Assembly (NCBI RefSeq): GCF_907164915.1
Contig: NC_061867.1
Coordinates: forward strand, 31,121,751 to 31,185,750
Source of the DNA: Impatiens glandulifera
Lineage: Eukaryota > Streptophyta > Magnoliopsida > Ericales > Balsaminaceae
Length of the DNA: 64,000 nt
Direction of reading: 5' to 3'
Positions 42,917 through 55,130 of the stretch are shown piece by piece. A program made the position numbers and the translations under genes. Each line of letters begins with the position of its first letter. Positions within the stretch are counted from its first letter, which is position 1. The notes below the pieces were generated by a model. That model searched no databases. It worked only from the letters and a program-made list of their open reading frames with translations, and was not told the origin of the DNA.

Positions 42917-44376
42917 TGTTGGGTCAAATTATTTTGACTAAGTGTTGAAATAAGTTTGACTAGTGTAATTATAATGATGAATGGATTATTCATGCGTCTA
43001 ATTGATTTTGATGCAAGTATATCGAAATCATACTTTATTAGACTTGGTTCTAATGAGACGTACAGTCTAACTGGAGAGATTTAGACGTGCAGTCTAACGG
43101 ACTCGTAATTATACGTGTAGTCTAACTCATAGAGTTAGACGTGCAATCGAATGGACTCGTAATTAGACGTGCAGTCTAACTCATGGAGTTAGACGTGCAA
43201 ACTAATGGACTCATAATTAGACGTGCAGTCTAACTCGTGGAGTTAGACGTGCAGTCTAATGGATCCGTAATTAGACGTGCAGTCTAACTCGTGAAGTTAG
43301 ACGTGCAGTCTCATGTAATGTGAAAGTTAGATGTGTAGTCTAACTAGTGAAAGTTAGACGTGTAGTTTAACTCCTTCAGATTAGTCTGAAGTAGATCCGT
43401 AATTAGATGTGCAGTCTAACTCGTGGAGTTAGACGTGCAGTCTAACTAGTGAAAGTTAGACGTGTAGTCTAACTAGTGAAAGTTAGACGTGCAGTCTAAC
43501 TAGTGAACGTTAGACGTGTAGTCTAACCCCTTCAGATTAGTCTAGAGTGATTGTAATTAGATGTAATTACCCACGTGCTCTAGCTTTACACTACTCCTGC
43601 TCCACTTTCTAGTGAAGATCAGTACGACAACCAGATGTAACCAATCAACCAATGCCACGTAAACAAATATCCTTCACAATATTTGTTTTTGCAGGTACAT
43701 TTCTGAAGAATATTCGGCGCACTACCTGTTGTGTACGACCACGATTCTTGTATTCAGAGTCTGATGTTTACTATGGAGGCGTTCCAATGAAATCTCTCCA
43801 CGTGTCATTATGAAGATTCGACCGTTGGTACCTGTTCATATTTAAAGATTCAAAGGGACAACGGAAGAACTGTCCGTCTTGCTTATTGGAATCATTGAGA
43901 AATCAAGCTCTTGAATATTAAAACTGTTAGTTGCTTTCCTGATTGTACTTTGTGTTAATCAAGAGAGAGTTAGAATCAAAGAATCGTTTTAGCTGAGTGA
44001 TATTCTTCATCATATTGTAAGTTGAATAGAGTCTGTTCTGTTCAACAGTGAGCTATTCGTGCAAACTGTATTTGATTCAAAGCATATTATAGTGAATCCT
44101 TCCGGTGGTTGGAAGAAGGGGTGACGTAGGAGAGTTTGCTCCGAACATCCATAAACAAACTGCTGTCTTGTTACTTTCTGTCATCTTCTCATTCTTGTTC
44201 CTAAGCTTCAAACCTAAGTAAACATTTCCGCACTTGATTATGTTTCAAGTGTTTGCAAGGGTTTGCGTAGAATAGAAAGTGAATTAAATCCCTAACAAGA
44301 TTTCTTTCAAACCGTTTTTCATAAGCCTTCATCAATCCCCAGACCCCCGTCTCTATTGATTAAGCCAATCCTATCA
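42917..44376 (+). repeat. Element B 5' LTR, 1,460 bp
   Basis: TGTTGGGTCA...CCTATCA. About 100 bp shorter than its partner: it lacks an array segment and most of the block corresponding to 51430-51570. TATTTAAA near 43840, hairpin 1 at 44129-44142, hairpin 2 at 44233-44249. Confidence 0.85.
43040..43550 (+). repeat. U3 palindrome array of element B 5' LTR
   Basis: Regular dyads TTAGACGTGCAGTCTAACT separated by TCGTGGAG or GGACTCGTAA. The same words are in the 3' LTR (50980-51520), with a different number of units. Confidence 0.85.
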
Positions 44377-44378
44377 AT

Positions 44379-44391
44379 TGGTATTAGAGCC
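44379..44391 (+). other. Element B primer binding site
   Basis: TGGTATTAGAGCC, one mismatch from the Met-tRNA complement, 2 bp after the LTR. Confidence 0.8.
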
Positions 44392-44421
44392 AAATTTCTA
44401 TTCTCAAGCTTTTCCTGAAGA

Positions 44422-46152
44422 ATGACAACCATAACCAAAGATGTTACTGCAACCGCCATTCAAACTTTCTCTCGAGAAAACTATATTGTATGGAAGAAGA
44501 GAGTTCGTGCCCATTTTTCCTCTCTTCATGACGATATGCGGAGTGTCATCACAAAGGGTCCTATCAAGATCGATAAGGAGAAAGTCGATTGGACCAGTGA
44601 AGAAAAGAGGCAGAACAACCTCAACAACATGGCTCTTGATGTTCTGTACAGATCACTCTATGACAACATGTTAAACTACATTATCGAGTGCGATACTGCT
44701 AAAGAAGTATTGGACAGATTCACCCAACTGTGTGAGGGCAACAAACAAACCAAGGAAAACAAGATCATGGTTGTCACTCAACAGTTTGACAGTTTCAAGA
44801 TGTGTCCTGGTGAAACAATGAAAGAATTCGACAACATATTTAGCAAGATTGTCTCCTCCTTATGCATCATAGGCAAGACCTATAGCAACAGGGAGCTTGC
44901 TATTAAGGTCATGATAGCTTTTCCAAGGGAATGGGACATAAAGACGATGGCCATGAGGGAATCCAAAGATCTCAACAAGATCTCTCTCTTCGACCTATTT
45001 GCTGATCTCAAGGCTTATGAGTTCAAGCTGAAGTGTAGAATGGAAGAAGATCAATCCACATCCATTATCATTGCCAATGCTCTGGTGACTGCTGAAGAGC
45101 CACCTGTAGCTACTGATGTGAAGATGGAGGCACATCAATTGAGCAGCGATGCCATGTCTCTCTTCGTGAAGAAGTTTGACGACTTCATGAAGAAGAGTAA
45201 CCCTAACTCAAGCTCTTCAAATTCCAATGATAATAAGAAATCAAAGGCTAATGTTAAGTGTTATAACTGTGGTATTGCAGGTAATTACCAGTCGGAGTGC
45301 AGGAAACCTAAGCGTGAAGATAAGAAGGATGATGACAAAGAGCTGAAGGCTCTTATGGCAGGAGATGAAAAGATTAAATGAAGCATCCGTGACTCTTACT
45401 TCTCATCCAGTGATAGTGATGACGAAGAAGTGGCTTGCTTCATGGCAAGAGAAGATGAAGAACAAACTCAGGAAACTGAGGAATTTGACTTCTCTTCTGA
45501 AAGATTTTCAAGGGAACAACTGGTAGTTGCACTAAATGACATGGTCATTGAGTACAGAAAGCTAGCAGAATCCCTAAATAAAACTAAATCTTCACTTGAA
45601 GTATCTCAACTAGTTTTACCTCAAACTCTTGAGTCAAATGTTTTTGAAAAGAAAGTTCCAGAGATCTCATCTGAGAATGAGATGCCCAAAGAACAGATTC
45701 AAACTATTTCAGCTGAAAACAAGATGTTAAACTATATTGTCAGTGCATGGACAAGGTCTGGAGAAGCTGTCAAATATCAGATCAGTATGGTAAGACCTTC
45801 TGGATCTAGATCCGGTCTAGGATTTGATGGCAATGACCCTAACTTTTCTTGCAAAAAATCAAACTCAGCACATGACAAGCTTAAGCCAATAAGTTTTGTT
45901 AAAGGAGGTCTGACTGACAATGAATCTGATCCTATTCGTGATGAAATAGCTTTTAAGAATGAAATTATTTATGTTCTGCCGATTGTTAGTTGGCTGAAGA
46001 ATAAGTTAGAAGCAGCTAGCAAGTCTGGTAATCTAAAACCTGACTCAAAGTCAAGGAGTTTTAAAAGAAAGTCTTCTTCAAAAGCTAAGGGATCAATGAC
46101 TAGCAGAAAGTCGTCTACTAAGTCAAAATCATACGCATTAATTACAACGTAA
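44422..46152 (+). pseudogene. gag: Element B gag, one internal stop
   Basis: About 576 codons in a single frame, broken only by TGA at 45379-45381. Domain order as in A: FSRENYIVWKKRVRAHF, LCEGNKQTKENKIMV, MRESKDLNKISLFDL, zinc knuckle, acidic helical C-terminus. The knuckle reads CYNCGIAGNYQSEC: the metal-binding His is Asn. The C-terminal frame ends (TAA) about 20 codons before the equivalent end in A. Confidence 0.85.
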
Positions 46153-46459
46153 CATGGGAAATCCATTAGAATATGTAAAATATGGATTCCTAAGGGACTA
46201 ATTGATCGAGGACACAATTGAATATGGGTACCAAGTTTGTAAACAGTTTCTTATGTAGGTGATGCAGGAGGACAACAGGAAGGAAGCATGGAGAATACTC
46301 TTTTGAGTATACTTTTCAGAGGATCAGCAATGGCTGTTGCGATTCCAGAAGAATAAATATTTTTCTACGTTTTTGTATTAAAATATTTTTGGTCCGAAGG
46401 ATCTCAAGGCATTTGGTTATTCATTTTTGTACATGCACAAAATGAGAGGGATAAATTAC

Positions 46460-47207
46460 TTTGAAAGTAAAGATACTCTCAATACTAATGACCTTAATTG
46501 GTATATTAGACAAGGGTGTCTAAAGGAAAAAGTCTGTACTTAGACGTATTTTTGCTCACAATCTATACATCTAAGTCTATATGTTGTAGTTTAAAACCTA
46601 TGCGGTTAGACGTACATGTCTAATAGACGTTAGACGTTCTTACGTCATGAGGAAGAGGATGCTCATGTCTAACCAAACACACATCTAATACGTGGTGTTT
46701 ATGCGTAATTAGACGTGCACGTCTAATAGACATTAGACGTATACTTTATGACATTTAATTAGACGTATGCGTCTAATGGACCCATGCGTCTAACAGACTT
46801 TTAGTTTTATAGATATGTGAAGTAAGAAAAACGTCTAACTATGTGCTCATTAGACTGATCAAAAACAGCTGTCCACATGAGGAGATATCTGACTTTCCCG
46901 CACAAACATTAAAACAATCATCTCATAATAACATGAAGACACTTGTCTTTCAAGTTAAAAGAGAATGACTGATATACCCTCATTATAATGATGACTCTTT
47001 TCAAAGGACGTCTAATTTTAAATGATGGGCCATACCTCTAGGAAAAACGACGGTTATTCTATATGACTCTTGATAGTCTATATAAGGATATTCTTGCATG
47101 AGATTGAAAGCTTTTTCTCACTTAAGATTTCTAAGAACCCTATATTTATTTTTCTTTCTCTCTTAAAAATCTCTATTAATCTTGTGTCTGTTCATATTCT
47201 ACTGAAA
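46460..47207 (+). promoter_or_regulatory. Internal promoter of the element B accessory gene
   Basis: TTAGAC/GTCTAA dyads (46500-46860), a perfect E2F consensus TTTCCCGC (46894-46901), and CATGAAGACACTTGTCT (46932-46948). Then TGGGCC (47026-47031), TATATAAG (47079-47086), AACCCTAT (47136-47143), and the ATG at 47208. Spacings match element A within a few bases. Confidence 0.65.
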
Positions 47208-50200
47208 ATGGGAAACAAGAGAATCACGTTGGGTCACTATACTTTGCAGGTTGATTTTCTATCGGTCTATTCCTTCGATCAGCAAAGGGTGGTCGATATG
47301 TTCAGAACCCTCGAGTATTCCGGTCTTGGAAAATATCTTGGCGGTCTATTCATCTTTCATGACAAGGAAGTTCGGGAGTTCTTTCAGACTGCAACAATGG
47401 TGGACGATTCCATTGTAGCAATTGTTAACAGTATAGAAATCTCTTTCGACGAAGCCTGTTAAGCAGAGTTCTTCGAACTTCCGTCGGAGGGTCATACTTT
47501 CAACAGGCACCTGTCACCGGAAGTAATTGAAGAAATGAAGAAAGTTTTATCTGCCGATGGCTCGACGATTCGACTAAATGGAAGTAAGAAAGTCCTTAAA
47601 CCACAATTTATTTTTCTAAATGATGTGGTGGCAAAAGCGCTTCAAGGGAAGGCTGAATCATTCAATCTTTATAGTCACGATCGATTTGACTATATGTGTG
47701 CCACTTCAAAAGGGATCCAGGTCAACTGGGCTTTAACATTATTTCAGAATCTCTACTTTTCCATCAACTAGGAGAACAAGGAAAGTATAACTTTCGCTGC
47801 ACAACTAAGCCGTTTGTTGGAGCATTTGGGGGTTCCGATGGGTGAACCTGAACCGATCAACTTGAATAGGGTGTATACTATTTTGACAGTCGCCAACACC
47901 CTGGTCAGAATGAAAACCCTTAAAGAATCGCCTTCAAGTGCTTCTAGCCAACAGACAGGTGGAAAATCTGTTACCAGATCCACACAACTAGCCACTTCAA
48001 TCTTGTTAACAAGAGCAAAGAGATCAAAAACAGTCAACGAATCAGAGGCTAGTTCTACTAGCCTAAGGAGCTCTTCAAAGAAGGATTCTGAAATAGTCGA
48101 TTCTAGAGTGAGGAAAGGTCCAGTTGAACTTGCCACTATTCCATTGTCTCCCTTGTCTTCGGCTGCTAGTCAGTTGAGGAGATCTTCAAGGTCATCCGTC
48201 TCAAGAGGATTGATGAAGGTGTCATCAAAGGTAACCTCTTCTCAACCTCTAGCCGATGTGCCCAAATTTGATGTTTTTGTGATGGAAAAGGAATCTACTG
48301 CATGGCCTGCTGTTGAGTCAGCTAGTCCAAATATTGAGAATATTGACAGGATTGCGTCTCCTGTTTGCCAACCTGATCCAGTAGCCGCTGGTGCTACAGA
48401 AGTTTGTTCAACCAGAATAAAGTGCAGTCCTTACCCTTGTTGTTGGTGATACTGCTGAAAAGGCTTCCTCTGTTTCTGTTAGAGAGCCTTCCTCCTCAAA
48501 TACCATTTCAAAAGATTCCATAGTAACCGGGAAGGTCACTCGAGGCGAGCTTCCTCCTAGACTCTTTAAAAAACCATAATCAGCTTATGAATTGATGCGT
48601 TCCACAAGACAGTCCTGTGGAATTGTTTTTGGTGAACCAAGACCCTCTCCAAAACCTGTTGAGGTTGTTGGAAAAGGGAAGGATGTCGTAACAGACGTAA
48701 ATGAAGATGTTTTTGAGGCAACATGCATTGTTGACCTCAAGATGAATCAAGTCAAAACCATAGGTGCTGAGAAATTGAAAACTTTGACTCTTGGATCTAG
48801 AAAAGAATGTCAATCTAGTATGATGAGGTCATCACGGGTTCAGGAATAAGTAGTAAATGGCGTAAGCTTGTAGCAAATGAAAAGAAGGTTCTCAAATGGA
48901 CTAAAACACCAGAGGTGTCTGAAGCTCAGAATAGATAAGACCTTATCAAAGCATGTTTGAGAGGAAGAGTTTTATTCTCTATCCTTGAAGCCAGAAAAGC
49001 TAATTTCAATCCAATTGAGATAAGTGTTGAAGCGGAAGCAAAAGTCTTAAAGAGGTAAGATGAGATCATGGCTGACTATCTTTTCGTAGTCACTCGATAT
49101 GTTGATGGAGCTAACTGCTCAGGAGTTAGCTATTTTGGTATCTTCTCCGATGAAGACGAACCAATGGATGTATCTGCTGATCATGCTAATACAGATGAGC
49201 AAGTTGCTGCTCTTCTGATAGAGCTTGGAAATCTCTCTGTAGAAGAAATAAGTTTACTGGCTCAACCCCTTGTCGAGCAAGATAAGGAACCCATTAAAGA
49301 GAATCTGTCCTTAGAAGAAGAAGAAGAGATTATTCAAGAGCCAGTCCAAGCTCTTATAACTCAAGAGGAAGAAATTGTTGAGGAGATCGTTCAAACTCCT
49401 AATGAAAAAGAGGTAGTGAAATCCCCTGATGTCAGAACAGAGGGATCTCAAGAAAAGGAGGCTAAAGTTTGTCTGCCTGAGATTATCAGATCTGAGGGGG
49501 AACCCTTAAAAGACAAAGATGACGAAGAAAGTTCCTCATCTGAGGGAGAACAGGACCAAAATGCTAGAACTGTGAAGTCTCTACCATTTCCTGATATTAA
49601 TGCTGGTAACCTCTATGAAAATATTCTCAATCCTCTTCACAACAAGAGTAATCTGTATGAAAGATTTCAGAGAGCAGAAGAGGAGCTGGAAGAAAAAGAG
49701 CGGAATAAAACTGGAAATGAGTCTGAGAAGGATGAACCCGAGCAATCCCTGCAGACTCACACTCAATTTGATCCTATTCAGAGTTTGGCAGCAGACTCAC
49801 AAGATAATTCATCTAATAAATGATCCTCTGCTGATGATACCAAGCTTCTGAAGTCGATGAAATCCCTACTTACCTCTCTTCAGAAGAATGTGGTAACTAT
49901 GGGATCAAATATGGTAAAGATTTTAAAGACCCAGAAGAGGACAGAAAAGAATTTGCTGAATATGTCAAAATCCTTAAAGAGTTGGATAATATATTAAAGA
50001 AGAATAGGTATGAGACTCATGTCTCAAATTTAAATTTCTCTAAATTTGAAAAGCAACTTTTCAGTCGTCAATTTGAAATGATGAGTCTTGAAAGACAAAT
50101 CAATCTTGATAATCATCGTGAGATCATTGAATCAATGGAATTATTTAAGAGTCAGATGATTGAAATTCAAGGTAGCTTGAGAGGATCTGATGATGAAAGG

Positions 50201-50620
50201 TTGGAGTATGCCGACTCCATTGCAAGGAAATTTCGAGAGAAAGAAAATGCGAAAGCTGTTGCTGAAAAAGAACAGACTCGTATCACTCAAGGTGAGCCTA
50301 GCAGAAGAGGCGACGGTATATCAACCAACACAAGATCTAAGCGTGCGCCAACCAATGATGAAAATCTAAGGCCAACCAAAAGAGGAGGAGGTAGAAGCGG
50401 TGGTGATCTCAGAGGCCTAAGTAGTGGTGGTCGTGGTGGGCAATCTGGTTGTGATCGCGGAGGTCGTACTAGTGGCGGTGATCGTGGTGGAAGATCTAGT
50501 GGAAGCGGTCGGGGTGGACGTGTTCTTCCTCCGTTTCAAAACCTGCTAACTGGTGAAGGGATGAGTTATGAAGGAACTCGTTTCCTAATCGATCCTCGAG
50601 TTAAAAGGGAAGAACAATAA
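47208..50620 (+). pseudogene. Element B accessory gene
   Basis: Collinear with the A accessory gene over its full length (about 1,100 codons). N-terminal domain marks: LQVDFLSVYSFDQQ, VREFFQTATMVDDSIVAIVN, FIFLNDVVAKALQGK, TSKGIQVNWAL, LGVPMGEPEPIN. GEPRPSPKPVEVVGKGK, a Glu-rich region and a coiled region around 49980-50260 follow. The tail is rich in RGG/GGR (50380-50530) and ends PRVKREEQ. In-frame stops at 47460-47462, 47769-47771 and near 48447, plus frame shifts near 48500-48590, 48850 and 49830. Function unknown; the RGG tail suggests nucleic-acid binding. Confidence 0.7.
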
Positions 50621-50787
50621 TCTCTTTTCTTCTACTCTGTGAACTCTTAACCTACAACTCTTTAACTGTGTTTTTGAACTCTGGTTTTTGAAAAGTCTCT
50701 ATGTAAGTTGGATGAACAAATTCTACTCTGAATGTTATATGATGAATGCTTAAATTGTTACTTATGCAAAGTTTCAATCTCATCATC

Positions 50788-50801
50788 AAAAAGGGGGAAA
50801 T
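50788..50801 (+). other. Element B polypurine tract
   Basis: AAAAAGGGGGAAAT, identical to element A, directly before the 3' LTR. Confidence 0.85.
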
Positions 50802-52362
50802 TGTTGGGTCAAATTATTTTGACTAAGTGTTGAAATAAGTTTGACTAGTGTAATTTTGATGATGAATGGATTATTCATGCGTCTAATTGATTTTGATGCG
50901 GGTATATCGAAATCAGGCTTTATTAGACTTGGTTCTAATGAGGCTCATTATACCGATTTGGTTTTAGATGCACGGAGTTAGACGTACAGTCTAACTAGAG
51001 AGAGTTAGACGTGCAGTCTAATGGACTCGTAATTAGACGTGCAGTCTAACTCATGGATTTAGACGTGCAGTCTAATGGACTCGTAATTAGACGTGCAGTC
51101 TAACTCATGGAGTTAGACGTGCATTCTAATGGACTCGTAATTAGACGTGCAGTCTAACTCGTGCAGTTAGACGTGCAGTCTAATGGATCCGTAATTAGAC
51201 GTGCAGTCTAACTCGTGGAGTTAGACGTGCAGTCTAACTGGTGAAAGTTAGACGTGTAGTCTAACTCTTTCAGATTAGTCTAAAGTAGATCCGTAATTAG
51301 ACGTGCATTCTAACTCGTGGAGTTAGACATGCCGTCTAATGTAATGTGAAAGTTATACGTGCAGTCTAACTAGTGAAAGTTAGACGTGGAGTCTAACTCC
51401 TTCAGATTAGCCTGAAATGATTGTAATTAGACGTGAAGTCTAATCCCATTAAACCAGGTGGTCTAATGGATTCTGTTGTTAGACGGGGATGTTTGATTTC
51501 ATTAGACGAGGTCGTCTAACTAAAATATGTCTAATGCCTTTCTTAAGAAGTTGCTTGAAGCTAGCACCCGCCTATCCACGTGCTCTAGTTGTACACTACT
51601 CCTGCTCCACTTTCTAGTGAAGATCAGTATGACAGCTAGCTGCAACCAATCAACCAATGCCACGTAAGCGAATATCCTTCACAATATATGTTTTTTCAAG
51701 TACATTTTGAAGAATATACAACGCACTACCTATTGTGTACGGCCACGATCCTTGTATTCATAGTCTGCTGTGTACTATGGAGGCGTTCCAATGAAAGCTC
51801 GCCACATGTCATTATGAAGATTCACCGTTGGTACCTGTTCATATTTAAAGATTCAAAAGGACAACGGAAGAACTGTCACATTGTGAAATCAAGCTCTTGA
51901 ATATTAAAACTTTTAGCTGCTTTCCTGATTGTACTGTGTGTTAATCAAGAGAGAGTTGGAATCAAAGCATCGTTTTAGCTGAGTGATATTCTTCATCATA
52001 TTGTAAGGTTAATAGAGTCTGTTCTGTTCAACAATGAGCTATTCGTGCAAACTGTATTTGATTCAAAGCATATTATAGTGAATCCTTCAGGTGGTTGGAA
52101 AAAGGGGTGACGTAGGAGAGTTTGCTCCGAACATCCATAAACAAACTGCTGTGTTGTTACTTTCTGTCATCTTCTCATTCTTGTTACTAAGCTTCAAACC
52201 TAAGTAAACATTTCTGAACTTGATTATGTTTCAAGTTTTTGCAAGGGTTTGCGTAGAATATAAAGTGAATTAAATCTCTAACAAGATTTCTTTCTAACCA
52301 TTTTTCATAAGCCTTCATCAATCGCAAGACCCCCGTCTCTATTGATTAAGCCGATCCTATCA
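50802..52362 (+). repeat. Element B 3' LTR, 1,561 bp
   Basis: TGTTGGGTCA...CCTATCA. Array 50980-51520. Hairpin 1 at 52115-52128. Followed by CAAAC. Confidence 0.85.
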
Positions 52363-52367
52363 CAAAC

Positions 52368-53769
52368 CCATCGAGGTAGCATAATTGAAAGAAAAAGTAA
52401 ACATTTTAGTGAATATTTAACATCTATTAAACATAAACAAAAGAGTAATTATATGTTTATAGAATATTTATCAATAAAAAATGTTAGAGGTCCATCAAAA
52501 TGGGATTCTTTATTTTTTTTCCATTTTAGGGCACTTTCAACCAAACCTTTTAGAGTGAATTTGCACTAGAATGTTTATATTCTCAACATCCATTAAGGAT
52601 TTAAAAAATTTGAACCTGCATTAATATAATACATGTGTAAGTATTCACAAATATAAATAGATATATAATAGATTTCTAAAATATGTTTACCCGCATCTTG
52701 AATTTGAGACAACATAGACAACAAAGTCAATTTTGAAATTGTTGTCTGCACTTCTATTATATATATCGTTGATTTTATAAAATTTGTTTCATGACTTCAA
52801 GTTGATTCACTTCCTCCCAATCTTACCCTCCAAGCCCTCAAGAATACATAAAATTCAGGGTCATGTGTCGGTCCCAATGGACTCAACTATGTCCATTGGC
52901 CCTTTAGGGAGGTTTAGCACGGACTAGACAATGTCTTCATCGATAAGGTTCTCATCACTATTAATACAATACCAAAAAACTCTTTTCGACGTTGAAAATG
53001 GTCAATACGTGTTTGGATAAATGAATAGGGCACTTGGAGACGCCCAATGTAAGAAGAGATCTAAACATGATCTCCTTCACAACTTCCTTCTATTCTTTAG
53101 TAAGTCTTCGAATCATGTTGAAAAGGACATTCGAGAAGGTTCTAGTTTTAAAATTTACATTCTTTCTTCTTTTGGGGGATTTCGTATTTCTTCATCAACA
53201 GGTGTGGCTATAGCTACAACTGTAGAAGCGAGAAAATACAATAATTCGACAGTTTACGATGACTTCGTCTTCTTTATAACCCTACAAAAGAAAATTTTTA
53301 ATAAACAAGAAAAAAAAATCATTTGCAAATGAAAAGAAATACACTATAAATACACTAGTAATAATACGACAAGCACATTATTAATCAAAATACACTACCT
53401 CTCCGATTTATTGTCGGTGTTGTTGTTGGATACATGGTCAATTTCGTTGACGGGGTTGGATATAGGGTAGACTAGTTCTTGGTTGTTGGATCCTCTACGA
53501 GCATGTAATTGTTTTCGTTTTGTTCCATTTTGCAAGAAGATTGTATCGAATGAGACGTAAAGTCCTAGGGTTTGAAACTTCAAAGATGATCAATGAGAGA
53601 GAAAGTTAATAGTGGGTGTAGCGGAAAAATCTCTATTTATTCCTTCATTAAGTAAAGTTAACTCCACAATTATTTAGGGCAATAATAGAATTAACACTAG
53701 AGTGAAGATAACAAAACGTTATTCAGTGAATCTAATTTCACATTTTATTTACATAGTGCTGTCAATAAT
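52368..53769. other. Unassigned region
   Basis: Continuation of the sequence interrupted by element B. Open stretches (52342-52569 and 53021-53332) have no recognisable family and look like chance. Confidence 0.4.
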
Positions 53770-54644
53770 TAATACAAATTAATTTAAATATATCAAGAAT
53801 TAATTAATTACTTAGTGAAACTCCTAGTGAAACTTGCTTCACTTCTATCACGAATGTAAATACGTAGTGAAAAATGCTTCATTAGTTAGCGCTTTTTCCA
53901 CTTCTATCAGCGTTATAAATACCTAGTGAAAAATTTCATTTGTTATCACTTATTTAATCTTTTTTATTCTGTAATAGGGCTTACATGAAGGCATACATTA
54001 TTTTACATGAACTTATACATGATTTTACATGAATGTATTAGTGATTTTACACGAACGTTTATATATATTTAATATATAATTATATAAATTATAAAATAAT
54101 TAAGCAAATTCATTTAAATATCTTACAAATAAATTTTAAAATATGTTGTTATATATATTTAAAAAATGAAACAACGGATTAAGTATGTAGCCTGCAAACA
54201 CACATAACCATTTCATCATGCGTTGAACTTGTTGGTTGATGTCTGACATGTTCGAACCTAGCAACTTAGGGTTAGTATCTACCTTTTATATTTAATATAT
54301 AACTATATAATGTATAATTCATACAAATAAATTTAAATATATCACAAATAAATTTATAAATATGTTGTTATATATTTTTTATATAATATATACTTATATA
54401 GATTATAAAATAATGAATATAATTTATCTTTTATTCTCTAGTAGGGTTTACATGAATGCATAAATACTTTTACATGAAGGTATAAATATTTTTACATGAA
54501 TGTGTTAGTGGTTTTATATGAAAATTACATTAATATATTTTAGTTTGTAGCGCTTGTTTCAATTCTATTATATAAATTATAAAATAATGAATACAAATTA
54601 ATCTAAATATCTCACAATTTTTTTTAATTATGTTTTTATATTTG

Positions 54645-54684
<40 letters not shown>

Positions 54685-54990
54685 TATTTATATATATATA
54701 TATATTATAAAATAATTAATAAAAATTAATTTAAATACTTCACAAAATTTTATATATATATATGTTATTATATATATTTATATATAATATATAATTTTAT
54801 AGATTGTTAAATACTTAAGATGTTTTATTTTGTATTGTCTAGTAGAGTTTACATGAAGGAACGCAAAAAAAAATTTACATTAAGGCATAAATGTTTTTAC
54901 ATTAATGTGTTAGTGGTTTTATATTTAATTTAGGAGATTATATTTTCAGTTAGTAGCGGAGTGAAGTGAAGCAATCTTCACTGATTAATG
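53770..54990 (-). repeat. Dispersed tandem repeat family, reverse copy
   Basis: Reverse complement of the 37690-38475 family (TTACATGAATGTATTAGTG, CACTTCTATCAGCGTTATAA, TAGTAGGGTTTACATGAA). Several diverged units with AT tracts, including (TA)n at about 54650-54710. Confidence 0.6.
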
Positions 54991-55033
54991 CTTCCTTCCT
55001 ACCTTTGTGTTGCGTTCCTTTGAGTGTAGCGCA

Positions 55034-55130
55034 CTACAACAAAACATAGATTCAGTAGCCTATAATTTCCAACACATATTAAGCGTTGGTAAAAGTTCTA
55101 AACAAATTAGATTTTTCCATCATTTAATAT
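55034..55130 (+). mobile_element. CACTA-type terminal sequence, one end only
   Basis: CACTACAACAAAACATAG and following TTCCAACACATATTAAGCGT look like the terminal and subterminal repeats of a CACTA DNA transposon. I did not find the opposite end in the window. Confidence 0.35.

Larger units (their letters stand above)
42917..52362 (+). mobile_element. Element B: second pol-less copia/Sirevirus-type element, boundary-complete
   Basis: 9,446 bp flanked by CAAAC on both sides (42912-42916 and 52363-52367). The layout is the same as element A: LTR, primer site, gag, internal promoter, accessory gene, polypurine tract, LTR. Shares A's exact gag-to-promoter junction and lacks pol. Gag has one internal stop, and the accessory gene has several breaks. 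Confidence 0.9.

Noticed and set aside
53021..53332. 103-codon ORF
   Set aside because: No motif, no promoter and low-complexity ends; likely chance.
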